NCBI GenBank assembly: GCA_012295275.1
Contig: CM022665.1
Coordinates: 3,846,667-3,879,166, forward strand
Direction: 5' to 3'
From: Chrysomallon squamiferum
Lineage: Eukaryota > Mollusca > Gastropoda > Neomphalida > Peltospiridae
DNA length: 32,500 bases
Positions 1-11,033 of the stretch are shown one piece after another; positions within the stretch are counted from its first letter, which is position 1, and every line of letters starts with the position of its first letter. The notes beneath the pieces are model-generated. The model was not told the DNA's origin. It did not search any database and saw only the letters and a list, made by a program, of their open reading frames with translations. Both the position numbers and the translations under genes were made by a program.

Positions 1-1133
1 AAAAATATCTTATCATGCGTTTTTATTACAAATTACTGAATCTTTTTGCATCCGCCGCTGTTTTTTATTTCGTCTTGTTCTTTTACCTTGAGTTTCATTT
101 TGATGTTAATAGAATTTTTAACTCGGCTTCGAATCCTAATAAAAATAACAAAAACATTCTGTTAAGTAACATATTTTTAATGTAGTATATGTAACAGATC
201 ATTAATCTGGTTTTCAGAAAACCGGCTTTGGAAGTGTATAACTGTACACTAGGTCTTAACTTTTCATCGTTTATTTCATATTTTACGTGTATATTAAGCC
301 TTGGTCCAGGAACCTGGAAAATGAAGAACCCGGGTCTCATTACAAATGCTGCTACTACTAGTACTACTACATTCAACCTGCTACTACGTTTGCTACAACA
401 ACCTCTGCTATTATAAACTATTGTTATCTTATTAATTCTTCTATCATTGATATTATTATTATTATTGTTGTTATTGTTGTTATTGATGATGGTGTTGTTG
501 TTGTTGTTGTCGTCACTGTTGTTATTATCATTAATGAGATTGTTGTTGCTGCTGCACTGGGGTCGGTGTTAAAGTTTTTCTACTTGTAAATAATACATAC
601 GTAGAATTGTGTAGAAGTTAAATGCACTGAAACTAGTCCGGAAGACGAAATAGTTCGCAACTGTTTTGTGCGACCCGGTAATCTCCCTTACCTTCTTTTA
701 CTAAAGAGTTAATTCCGGCTTGTTCAGTGCAAAGACATCGACACAAACATTATAAGGTCACCAACTCAACGAATGTGTCATACTGCAAAACGTCATCAAG
801 TTCACATCAGTTTTCAATTAATAATAAAGATGAACGCTTTTAGTCACGATATTTAAGTGAAGTACAAAGATTCGTTTGATTTCGTTTCCAGACTGACTCC
901 ATCAATATTGAACAGTGTTTTCTTCCGTTCAAGTGCGAGTTAGAGAGAAACAGAATGTTTCTAAATTTATCGGCGAATAAATAAAAACAGGTTTTAAATA
1001 TTAAATTTTGAAGATCACATCAGAATATATTTTACCAGTACCATTATCGTAGATCTTAAAGCTGGAATTAAAATGCTCTAGTGTTTAGTTAATCTTTTAA
1101 CTTCTTTTATTTTATATATACATATATATATAG
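1..1133. other. Non-coding flank, no gene seen
   Basis: AT-rich sequence with a short GTT/ATT/ATC-type microsatellite around 440-550. Open frames on either strand here (for example near 95-416) are short, lack splice signals and have no recognisable domain, so I see no gene. Confidence 0.6.
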
Positions 1134-1378
1134 TATTGTTTGCATACATTGTAAGATTCAACAATGAATATCGAATGTAAGAAATTTACAGACACCAAAC
1201 TATCTCGTAACAGTGATAAATATACACTAAAAATATGAGTTGTTATAGCAGTAGAGGAAATGTTGACATCTATTTTTCTCATTCTAGTTTATCACTGTTA
1301 CTAGACTATTTGATGTCTTCAAACTTCTTACATTCGATATTCAATGCTGAATTCTGTTATGATGTGTGCAAACAATAG
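1134..1378. repeat. Imperfect foldback (inverted-repeat) element
   Basis: The left arm (about 1134-1220) and the reverse complement of the right arm (about 1288-1378) share long matches, including TATTGTTTGCA at the outer ends, ATATCGAATGTAAGAA in the middle and AACAGTGATAAA at the inner ends. The loop is about 67 bases. The arms are near 90 bases with some mismatches and small gaps. No coding capacity is seen. It could be a MITE-like foldback element or a long hairpin locus. The left side abuts a TA microsatellite, so no target duplication can be read with confidence. Confidence 0.7.
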
Positions 1379-1485
1379 CAGAACGTCAGGCAAAATGAAA
1401 CCGTTGTCTTGATGGCTACAACACTAATCACAAAGTTTATGATTATACCGACATATTATTATCTTTTTTAATAATTGTATTTAAA

Positions 1486-1642
1486 ATGTTTGAAAATGTA
1501 TTATATACTTTAATAATCGTAATACTAATAAAATTATTACTTGCTTATTTTTTGGTTGTTCTGGAATTAATACTGATACTATTATTAATTCTTTTTTCAT
1601 TTATTTCTGGGGTTTTTTATTTTTGTTTTTCAGGTTCATCAG
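1486..1642 (+). CDS. Possible leader exon of unit A (weak)
   Basis: An ATG-initiated frame of 52 codons plus one base runs into G|gtaata. It ends in Ser-Gly-Ser-Ser-Gly at a phase 1 donor, the same phase and a similar ending (Ser-Ser-Gly) to the proven-looking signal exon at 9115-9166. It would splice in phase to the unit A SUEL-like exon at 3067. Against it: the encoded peptide is very long and almost purely hydrophobic (Leu/Ile from AT-rich low-complexity DNA) and has no clear signal cleavage design. The exon may simply be absent, or lie before the window. This is a guess based on phase only. Confidence 0.15.
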
Positions 1643-2653
1643 GTAATATAATTTATAGAAAAGAAACAGTTACTTAATTGCTCATGACTGAAAAATTATG
1701 TTAGGATGAATGTTTTCGTTAGCACAGTTGCAAATATTTCAATTGAGACAGCTAAACATTCAATAAAACTGTTATTTAATGTCGTAAAATTGATATATGT
1801 CACTGAAAATTCTTATATATCGCCATTTTAACGATAATTAGTAATATTTTCTTTTGATTATTGTGTTTGAATGTTTACCGTTATTTGATTGATAAATAAA
1901 CAACAGATGTACGTGATCTAATTGATAAATAAACAACAGAGATACGTGGGTTTTTTTCATTAATTAACATTGCACATATATTTTTTTTTGTATAATAATT
2001 CAGATCGACTTAAAAAGAAATTTCTCAACTATAAAACACCATTTTTCAAGGAATATATGTTACATTGCATTATATCATTTGATACTCATTATTATCACTT
2101 ATCTGTACAATGTAGGTCACAGACGGATCAAAGGTGACTATTAAATATTATTTTATCTACACCACATTACTTGACAAGTTGTTTTTGATTTATCACAGCA
2201 TTAAAACGAATTCAAGTTTATCTTCATTAGTTATTAGACGTCAGATATTTGTTATTTCTCAGCTGGAATCTTCAGAGAAAACCTTCTACACACATCTAGA
2301 TAAGTAAATACTAGATAGTACAGCAAGTTTCATGTTTGTTTTTTAACAGTAGTTTACACATCGTGGAATACACTGAAGATGTAAATGATGGGTTTTAAAT
2401 ATTAATAGAATTTTTCATTACAGCCTGTGAGTACTTCAACTTATTGTAAAATAGATAATTAATAATATAGTTTACTGAATATGTAGAATTAATAAGTAAC
2501 TGTATTTTGGACATCACAGTCGTTATCATAATTGTTAATATTAAAGATAGTATTGTTATTACTATTACTGTTGTTGTTGTTTTTTTGCTGCTGTTTGAGT
2601 TTCTTTTCTCTTTCATATTATTATCATCATCATCATCATAATTATTATTATTA

Positions 2654-2692
<39 letters not shown>

Positions 2693-3066
2693 GACTGTTA
2701 TTATTATCATCATTACCATTATTTCTATTATTATTATTGCTGTTGTTGTTGTTATTATCATTGTTGTAATGTTGATGGTGATGGTTTTTGTAATGATAGT
2801 GTTGTTATTACTATTACTGTTGTTTTGTTGTGTTTGCTGCTGATTGAGTTTCTTTTCTCTTTCATATTGTCATCATCATCAATATCATCATCATCATCAT
2901 CATCATTATTTTTAATATTATTATTAGTGTTTTTATTATTGGCATTGTTGTTGTTATTGGCATTGTTGTTGTGTTGATGGTGGTGGTTTTGGTATTGATG
3001 ATACTGAAGGTATTTTCGATAATTAAGCTAATTTAAAATAAATTTTACTAGTATTTATATTTTCAG
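1643..3066. other. Non-coding stretch before unit A
   Basis: It contains a 34-base direct duplication near 1885-1950 (the shared core TTGATAAATAAACAACAGA is followed by a variant of TACGTG), then ordinary AT-rich DNA, then the trinucleotide-repeat block at 2531-2990. No supported gene. Confidence 0.55.
2531..2990. repeat. ATT/ATC/GTT microsatellite block with internal duplication
   Basis: Long runs of TTA/ATT, TCA and TTG triplets. A segment with GTTATTACTATTACTGTTG, a GCTGCTG-type stretch and TTGAGTTTCTTTTCTCTTTC occurs twice (about 2552-2640 and 2800-2885), so the block grew partly by a duplication of about 250 bases. The Ile/Val/Leu-rich open frames here are translated microsatellite. Confidence 0.85.
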
Positions 3067-3490
3067 GGACGCTTCACGTTCAAACTCAGTTATACAACAT
3101 AAGTGACTGTGATGGAAAGAAAATCTTCTTCATTCCCGATGACAAACAGTGTATCCTGAACAAACGACTTCTACCTAGAAAAATGATGTTTGGTTTTAAT
3201 ATAAAAACTAATTGTACATTTCATTACATAGACTGGAAATTAACTCAGAACGTCATTCTGTATGTTGTCAGCCTGATATAAACAACTGTAACAAAACTTT
3301 TAACTTACCTACAGACAACACACAACTACTAAGTACGTACGGACACTTTCTAACAACATGTGCCAGTGATTACTTGGCCACTGTTTTATGTCAGAATTAA
3401 AAATTCCTAGTGACTTTGTACCTGTGTGTAATCAGACATCACACTCATATTATTTCACTTACCTCATGTTTACCTTCGAATGTGTTAACG
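3067..3490 (+). pseudogene. Unit A SUEL-like exon with two frame breaks
   Basis: A CAG acceptor precedes 3067 and a G|gtaagc donor follows 3490 (phase 1). Three successive frames give one SUEL-like domain: the first from 3069 to the low 3200s with Cys residues at DCDG, KQC and TNC; the second to about 3390 with a CCQP...NNC pattern; the third to the donor, ending FTYLMFTFECVN. This order lines up with the intact exon at 9659-10075 (CCQ...DC, then TC...SC, then PVNC, then YVETEYIC). Exon length is 424, not a multiple of 3 as phase 1-1 requires. Each shift equals loss of one base or gain of two. The exon is otherwise strongly diverged from the downstream copies. Confidence 0.65.
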
Positions 3491-3957
3491 GTAAGCATTA
3501 AATCTTCTAAACAAGGATTAAATATAGCAATATTTTAAAAAATAGTAATAAGTTACAAACTTTAATGTTTTAACATTTAAAATATAAATGTTTTCTGTAA
3601 TTACTTTTTTGTTTTTTTTTTTTTTTTTTAACTTCTTTTTCCTTCTCCATCTTCTTTTTGCTATTTTTATTATTAATTTGAAATAATATCTAAATTTAAA
3701 GTTTATGTTTTGTCCAAAAAGGATGCTTACAAATACATTTTTGATAAACACAAATAGAATAACTGGTTGTTAACTTACTGTGTTGATTCTCATTTATACA
3801 CTGATCATTTTCAGTTTCTCATCAAAATATAACATTAGTTATTCGTTGTGTGTAGAATAGAAATGTAACGGAAACTGTTAGTAACTGTTGACATTCAGAA
3901 GTAATGGGGGTATTGTTAATATTGATTTATATAGCATAGTTGTGCTTTATTTATTTA

Positions 3958-3990
<33 letters not shown>

Positions 3991-4029
3991 TTTTTTATTA
4001 TTATTATTATTATTTTTTTTTTTTTTCAG
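3491..4029. other. Intron, unit A, with ATT/T-rich acceptor tract
   Basis: It contains poly-T runs near 3610-3630 and a (ATT)n/poly-T tract from about 3948 that also serves as the pyrimidine tract of the acceptor at 4029. Nothing else is seen. Confidence 0.6.
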
Positions 4030-4368
4030 TGAGCAATATAATGAACTTCACAGAAAACAAAACACTTTCTTCAAGAAATCCACATCTGTTACTCCATGGA
4101 GTTATCGGTCGTGTCAGTTCACACTGTGTAGTTTACACAACAGACTGCACGTCCACTCTTCTTGTGTCTGTAGCCGACGTCATCCTCAACAACGGCAGCA
4201 GCTGCTCTCTGAACATTTCTGATGGAGTAAAGACTTTCACAACAAACTCTTGTGTTGATTATCGCATGTTCTCTCAGCCAATATTTTCCAGTGCACGTAA
4301 TTACGTTCACATTACTCTGACAGCCAATCTGAGATCAGAAACAGAAAAACTTTGGCTAGAAATGAGAG
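4030..4368 (+). CDS. Unit A CUB-like domain exon (open)
   Basis: A 339-base exon, phase 1 to phase 1 (113 codons), bounded by a long T-rich acceptor ending CAG at 4029 and a gtacgt donor at 4369. It is one open frame starting Val-Ser-Asn. Four Cys lie in the body (SSHCVVY, TTDCTS, SSCSLN, NSCVDY), with several N-glycosylation sequons (NFTE, NKTL, NISD). It sits exactly where the intact gene has its CUB-like exon and has a similar length (113 against 123 codons), but sequence similarity is low, so the CUB call rests mainly on position, Cys pattern and beta-strand-like alternation. No defect is seen in this exon. Confidence 0.55.
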
Positions 4369-4715
4369 GTACGTGAAAACACTGAACTGAAATAACGCTT
4401 CCTTTCTTTCTCTCTCTCTTTTTTCTTCTTCAGCTAAAACGTACATTATCTATAATCAGTATTCTCTTTGTATTATTAGCTAATTTCCCGTTCCAGCCAG
4501 TACTAGGTAAGTTATAATTACAGCCAATCTGAGATCAGAAAAAGAAAAACTTTGGCTAGAAATAAGAGGTACGTTAAAACACTAAACTCAGATGTTACCT
4601 TCCTCTATTTTTATTTTTATTTATTATTTTGTTTTCTTAAACTAACACTTATACTATCTATAATCAGTATTGTCTGTGTATCATTAGCTAATTTCCCGTT
4701 CCAGCCCGAACTCGA
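4318..4715 (+). repeat. Tandem duplication of the CUB exon 3' end plus intron
   Basis: About 4318-4500 (the last codons of the CUB exon, its donor and following intron, through an acceptor-like CCCGTTCCAG) is repeated at about 4520-4708. Shared blocks include ACAGCCAATCTGAGATCAGA, CTTTGGCTAGAAAT, TATCTATAATCAGTATT and TTAGCTAATTTCCCGTTCCAG. The second copy is followed by an open frame (to a TAA near 4779) rich in Glu. The duplicate carries a second copy of the exon end and donor, and two copies of an acceptor-like site. Confidence 0.75.
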
Positions 4716-4778
4716 TAAGACGGAAATAAATGAACCAGCAGAAGAACATGCGAACCTGTGTAATTATAACAATAAATA

Positions 4779-5831
4779 AACTTTTATCTCCCAAAGGAAA
4801 GAACGGTTTTAAATATTTAATGAAAGATTAATCGCATTAGAGAACTAAATCTATTAATAATGTAACTAGATTCATTATCCTAATCTGAATGAAAACAGAG
4901 ACTGATAATCCCTTATCTGAAATTACAAAATCCCAAACTGAGCTGCCGAGATAATGGTATGTTATAATTTTCAAATGGCTTATTATCCACAGACTTTGTA
5001 ATATTCACAAAATTACTGTAAAAAATCTGTTATAAAAAGAAATCTCTATAAGCTATAAATGAAGTTGAATATCAGTTATTATTACTATTATTATCATTAT
5101 TACTATTATTATTATTATCAAAGTTATCATCATCATTATCATCATTATGACTGTTATTGTCATTATATTATCATTATCATTATTGTCAATATTATTACTA
5201 ATATTACTACTACTACTACTACTACTACTGTTATTGCTATTATTATTATTACTACTACTACTACTACTACTACTACTCCTACTACTGTTATTGCTATTAT
5301 TATTATTACTACTACCACTACTACTGTTATTGTTTTTGTTATTATTATTATTATTAATATTATTGTTATGATTATTATTGTCATCAAAGCTATCATCAAT
5401 CAACATCATATTATCATAATTATTATTGTTATTGTCATTATATTAATTATCATTATAATCATGATCGTTATCATCATCATTATCATTATCATCATAGATT
5501 TGTTTTTGATTTTTTTTTTTTTTTTTTTTTTTAATTTATTTCCAGATTTTTGTATAGAAATGATTCTATATGCTCTCCTGATTACGGGAAGGTGCATAAA
5601 ATGATCACTTGTTGCTGACTGATAAAAGGGTTGTAAAGGTTTCCTCACTCGTATCGTGAATACACAACAAACAACACACCGATATCTAATAACATGTTTA
5701 CATTAAGCCACTTTGCATCGTTGTTTCTCAATTGTTGGCCTTGGATACGTTTAACAAGACTACTTAGGTAATAAAAGAGGAGATGAAATATAATTATAAC
5801 ACCACCAAAACTAAAACAGATTTCTTTTCAG
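4779..5831. other. Intron with large ATT/ACT trinucleotide field
   Basis: From about 5070 to 5540 it is almost entirely ATT, ATC, ACT and GTT triplets followed by poly-T. The Tyr/Thr/Leu/Ser-rich frames on both strands are shadows of this. No gene is seen between the CUB exon and the stalk exon. Confidence 0.7.
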
Positions 5832-6029
5832 ATAACAAACAAAGCTTGGTTACAGTGGATTGTGGGAAGGATGTCAATATTCCTGACTGTCCGACAGCAA
5901 CACCGGTGACTTTAACGTCAGTGACTTCAACGTCATTGTCGAGAACAGCAACTTCAGTGTCCAGGACTTCAACATCAGCGACTTCAACGTCATTCTCGAG
6001 AACAGTTCCCATACGTCCAGTAACGGAAG
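5832..6029 (+). CDS. Unit A Ser/Thr-rich stalk exon (open)
   Basis: A 198-base exon, phase 1-1, after TTCTTTTCAG. It begins Asp-Asn-Lys, has two Cys (VDCGKD and PDCPTA) and then repeats a short Thr-Ser-X-Thr-Ser-Thr-Ser-X-Ser-Arg-Thr motif, the DNA showing related blocks of about 33 bases. It would be a mucin-like, O-glycosylated spacer between the CUB domain and the membrane, matching the Thr-rich exons at 12104 and 14853. The donor is G|gtttat, a weak splice site, which may be another sign of decay or simply an inefficient exon. Confidence 0.6.
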
Positions 6030-6177
6030 GTTTATATTTTAATTAACAGTTCCACAAATGCTTCGTTACAGTGTAGATTTGGTAATCCAAAATATATAAA
6101 ATTTTGATAAAAAAATAAAAATTTGAACATATGTGTGTCGGACTCTGAATATATGTGTCTCTGTGTATATATATTTA

Positions 6178-6389
6178 GATAGATAGCTAGATATATACTA
6201 CCATCTATCTATCTATCTATAGATAGATATATAGATAGATAGATGGTATCTATCTATCTATCTATAGATATATAGATAGATAGATGGTAGTAGCAGTAGT
6301 ATAGCAGCAGCAACAGCAGTAAAGCTGCTATAAAGATAATATCTTACTAATAAACGAAAACCTCAAGAATATATTGACAATTAGTTTAA

Positions 6390-6470
<81 letters not shown>
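6178..6470. repeat. TATC/GATA palindromes and (AAT)n(AT)n tract
   Basis: Within 6199-6248 a (CTAT)n run flips into (GATA)n to make a near-perfect palindrome with outer TACCATC and GATGGTA. A second related palindrome follows to about 6290. A run of AAT triplets (about 6391-6423) then passes into a long AT dinucleotide run (to about 6468). Confidence 0.9.
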
Positions 6471-6472
<2 letters not shown>

Positions 6473-6585
6473 AATTTGATATCTAAGATTGTTATCAATA
6501 CGTTTTTGTAGCTATACGATGTTTATGATACATATATATATATATTAAATTTTATTTCTTTATTTTGTATTAATTCTTTCTACAG

Positions 6586-6657
6586 GTGGGAAAACCACAG
6601 AATCAGATACAAACTTAAATAAACAACCGTTTTCTAAGATGAGCAAAGCAGCGCTGA
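6586..6657 (+). CDS. Unit A short linker exon (open)
   Basis: A 72-base exon, phase 1-1 (24 codons), between TTCTTTCTACAG and A|gtaagt, both good splice sites. It encodes a polar, Lys/Ser-rich peptide (Gly-Gly-Lys-Thr-Thr-Glu-Ser and so on) with no Cys. Its position corresponds to the linker exon at 15494-15589 of the intact gene, although the sequences are not visibly alike. It would join in phase to the membrane exon at 8159. Confidence 0.45.
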
Positions 6658-7868
6658 GTAAGTAGACACAAAAATAACACAAAAATCACGTTTTCACGTA
6701 TGAGGGTGAGGAATGAATGGTCGCGTGATCAATCCTTCTCAATCCTCGCGTTCCAGCCAGTTCTCAACGATTAATTTATCAAAGACTAAACGTTTTTCAC
6801 CGTCTTCGCTAAACTGCATAATTATATAACCTTCATCCTGTATGTTACGTATCATACATCAGCACTGCACAGATACAGTTATATGACCAGTAATAACATA
6901 GGTCTAAAGGGTCTCTTTGGTTAAAGAGAAGATGGTTTGCCCACAAAGTTAAAAACTCTAATTTCTTCCCCGCTCTTTTGCTCGGATTTGGGACGTCAGT
7001 TGCCCATCTTTGTACATGCAAAATTTGATAAAGAAAGTTAATACATATTTTTTTATGTACGTTGCTGACGTACACCCAGTGAGTAAAATAATGAATATCT
7101 GTGTAACAGCATTTTAAAGCTTTTTTGTTAATTTAACAATTGTTTCCCCTCACGTACCTGCCAAGTTACATCAAAGCCGCCATTCCAGTGATGTAACAAT
7201 TAGGAGCATGTTTCAATCCTCGCTGCATGAATCTGATAAAACAGCAAACAGACAAATGTACACACAGACAGGAACAGACCAAACTGTTATCATTCCTCAT
7301 CATTCATCTGCAGCCGGCATTTTCTTTCTTTCTTTGTGTTTTCTTTCTTTTTTTTTTCTTTTCTTTTCTTTCTTTTTTCTTTCTTTTTCTTTTCTTTCTT
7401 TTTTCTTTCTTTTCTTTCTCTTTTTTTTTTATTATTTTTTTTATTTCATTCTAATTTTTATTTATCCTTAACAATTTAAATAAACATAATATATATTTTT
7501 TTAAATTTGCTCTAATTCCAGTGATTTCCAGTGAGTCTTACTTTATATGTGTCCTATAATCACCTTTATCTATTGTACTCGGGGTAAAAGGACTTATTTC
7601 CTTTTACTTAAATCATCCTTATGCAAGGTGAAGCATCTAGAATGAACAATATGTTATGGGGAATGAATATTATATACAGATATATGTGTGTCAGTGGTAA
7701 AATTTTTTTATTTATTTGTCTAAAACACACGACTGCACATGAAGTAAAACACTCAAAGGTAATTGTGTAACGTATTCGTGAAATACTTCGTAATGACAGA
7801 GAAATGTTGAAACCTCTCTCTGTCTCGCTCTGTCTCTCTATCTCTGTCTCTCTCTCTCTCGGTCTGTT

Positions 7869-7960
<92 letters not shown>

Positions 7961-8158
7961 TCTCCCTCGCTGTATATTTATCTATCTTTAATCCTTTCTT
8001 ATTTATTTTCGATTGCTTGTTGACAATACGCCAAGACTAGCAGTGATTATGAACGACACTGTTCTCTATATACATCTTTGTCTGCTGCTGTTTAGACCTT
8101 TCTTCGTCTGTCGCTGTGTTTGTCTGTTTGTCTCACTACTTTTCTTCTGTTTTTCCAG
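6658..8158. other. Intron, unit A, with TTTC and TC microsatellites
   Basis: A 1.5 kb intron. It holds (TTTC)n from about 7324-7440 and (TC)n from about 7816-7970. The minus-strand open frame at 6845-7075 has no recognisable domain. The last 150 bases, from TGACAATACGCCAAGACTAGCAG on, are paralogous to 15930-16055, the same intron of the intact gene. Confidence 0.65.
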
Positions 8159-8289
8159 ATCTTGAGTTGGCTTTGTTTTGGACTTCTTGGTTTTTCCAGA
8201 TCTTGTTTAATATCGTTTTATGTCACTGGAGGTTTTATTCTCGGGGCGTGTCTTGTTACCGCTGTTGTGTATTTCAGAGAAAAGAAAAG
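8159..8289 (+). pseudogene. Unit A membrane exon, rearranged by 41-base duplication
   Basis: It is 131 bases against 88 in the intact exon at 16056-16143. TTTTTCCAGATCTTG, including the acceptor, occurs twice: at the exon start and again ending near 8207. In the frame set by the upstream exon (Asn-Leu-Glu-Leu...) the first 18 or so residues stay hydrophobic (LALFWTSWFFQILFNIVL), but the rest is out of frame with the paralogue's GGFILGACLVTAVVYF. Using the second acceptor gives an immediate TAA in phase. If the donor at 8290 is not used the frame runs on to a TGA at 8338-8340. It may be a dead exon, or a new short anchor with a very short basic tail. Confidence 0.6.
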
Positions 8290-9003
<714 letters not shown>

Positions 9004-9029
<26 letters not shown>

Positions 9030-9114
9030 TACATAAAGAGCGAAGCTTTGTGAAGTACATTAAATTTGTTGTTTCTTTCACGATATTTATTTTATATTAG
9101 TAAGTTTCACAAAC
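9004..9114 (+). promoter_or_regulatory. Candidate promoter and 5' UTR of the SUEL-CUB gene
   Basis: The block from about 9004 through the ATG at 9115 is almost base-for-base repeated at 12914-13024 before the relic signal exon, so the duplicated unit began at least here. It includes TTACATAAAGAG (9029-9040), a plausible TATA-like element about 75 bases before the start codon, and ACAAACATGACA around the ATG. The start site itself is not determinable from sequence. A TTTATATTAG just before 9100 could alternatively be an acceptor for a further upstream non-coding exon. Confidence 0.4.
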
Positions 9115-9166
9115 ATGACATTTTATCTTGTGGTATTTCTTGCCATGTTTATTGGCTTCTCGTCTG
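9115..9166 (+). CDS. Exon 1: signal peptide
   Basis: The ATG follows ACAAAC, and the 17 codons encode a short hydrophobic leader (MTFYLVVFLAMFIGFSS) with Gly split over the junction. The donor is an ideal G|gtaagt (phase 1). The small-residue Ser-Ser-Gly end is a reasonable signal peptidase region. An almost identical copy with a broken donor lies at 13025-13076. Confidence 0.8.
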
Positions 9167-9269
9167 GTAAGTTCAGTTTGTTTATTTAATTATTTAACCA
9201 TTTGTTTAGTATGTATGTATGTATGTATATGTGTGTATGTATGTATATATGTATGTATGTATGTATGTA

Positions 9270-9306
<37 letters not shown>

Positions 9307-10998
9307 GTGTATGTATGTATGTATGTATGTATGAATTTGTGTGTGTATGTACGTATATTTGTATGTGTCCATGTGTGTATATATGTATGTATGTGTGTAC
9401 GTTTGTATTTATCAATGTGTGTGTGAGCGCGGAATACATTTGTAGAGACAAATACAGTTGTTTGATTTAAACAGAATCTCCGTTTTCCTGTTTTAATGTT
9501 TGTGTGTATTAAGTATGTACGTATATCGGCACGTGTTTGTGTATGTTTGTGTATGCATATCCCTGAACCATGTTAGCATCGTGCTTTTCTCGGAATGATA
9601 AAATAATTAATAGTCTTTTTGTTACATGTTTTTATTTTTTTTTTTTTTTTTCACTAAGGAGTCAACATAGTGATGAAAAATGGTTCTTTGTACCATGTTT
9701 ACAGCCAGACCCTCTGCTATAGCGTGGACTACACGTTTGATTGTCAGAACGGAAACATTGTACCCGTTAAAAACACATTTGGTCTGAAGCCACCCGAAAT
9801 ACAAAAACGTTACCACTGCACAAATGGTCAACATTTACCATACCCTAAAGAATGTTGTCAGAAAAATACTTCATCTGATTGTTTATTCGACAGCAGCAAG
9901 GATTTAATTCACGTTGTGAAAACGTGTGGGTATCATTCTTCTTGTACTGGTCAAAAAGCAGGGTGGACATTTATAAAGAGGGACTCACCAGTAAACTGCA
10001 GATACCAGTCATCAATGAAAGACCGTGGAACGCTTTACACACAGTATGTGGAAACAGAATACATCTGTAGAGATAGTAAGTTTGATCTCCATCTTGTTAT
10101 TTTAACATTTTACTTTATTATTAACAAAGGTTTCTTGTTATAATCAGTTAAACATATACATACACTGACACATACGCAGGCACAAACACACAACACACTG
10201 ACCTGTTTGTAATTGCCTAAAAAATTACATTACTAAAACAGATGTGACGTATTTGCTCTTACCTAGAAAACTGCACTTTAACTGATAATTTCTTACTTTA
10301 TAAAAATAAATGTTTTTTTGTTTGTTTTTTTAAGCCTCGGATGACGTAACCCTGTGTTCAAGCCAAGAAACAAAGCATTCTGGGAAAGGAATATTTCTGA
10401 CATCTGAATCGTATCCAAACTTTGCACGTAAACAAACTGGATTTCACTGCAACTGTACCATCACCGCTGATAATCAGCACGACGTCAGCGCGTATATAGT
10501 AGACTTGCGAATGTGTAACGAGAAGACAACACGGTGTGGACAACGTCTGAATCTGTATGGAACACCAGATAAAGAAATTGTCACAACAGATCTGGATACT
10601 GATGTAGGATTTAAGATGGTTTCGAATTCAGTCCACAAATTACAGTTCACTCAAACGGATGGGAAAATTTCATTTCATCTCTGGCTTTATTTCTACGCCG
10701 ATGGTAAGATGAAATTGTGTGACCTCCTTTTCCACGTTCCTGTCTAATTAAGCTATGTATTTGTCTTAATTTATCAAATATTATAATATGTAGACTTTTT
10801 CAGTCAGGACTGAAAATAGAATGATGTAATTAAAACGATATAGTTCATTTTAATTTGGAAAACAATAGTAAAAATTAACAGAAGTTGTAATGTAAAGGTG
10901 ACACGAACTTGGACTTTATTCATCGATTTATTTATTTATTTATTTATTTATTCGTTTCTTTGCATGTTTTCACTTGTTTTCTTTCTTTATCTCTCCAC

Positions 10999-11033
<35 letters not shown>

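Noticed and set aside
2532-2843. Long Ile/Val/Leu frame that looks like a membrane protein
   Set aside because: It is the translation of ATT/GTT/ATC triplet repeats. No splice sites or start context.
5053-5604. Overlapping Asn/Ser-rich and Tyr/Thr/Leu-rich frames on both strands
   Set aside because: All come from one trinucleotide microsatellite field inside an intron.
6845-7075. Minus-strand frame of 76 codons in the unit A intron
   Set aside because: No recognisable domain, no splice context, no counterpart in the paralogous intron.
9190-9470. Cys/Tyr/Val-rich frames resembling small Cys-rich secreted peptides
   Set aside because: They are frames of a TATG/TGTG microsatellite and every register is open.
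10358-10543. Minus-strand frame over the CUB exon (and its twin at 14210-14488)
   Set aside because: A shadow of the well-bounded plus-strand CUB exons.
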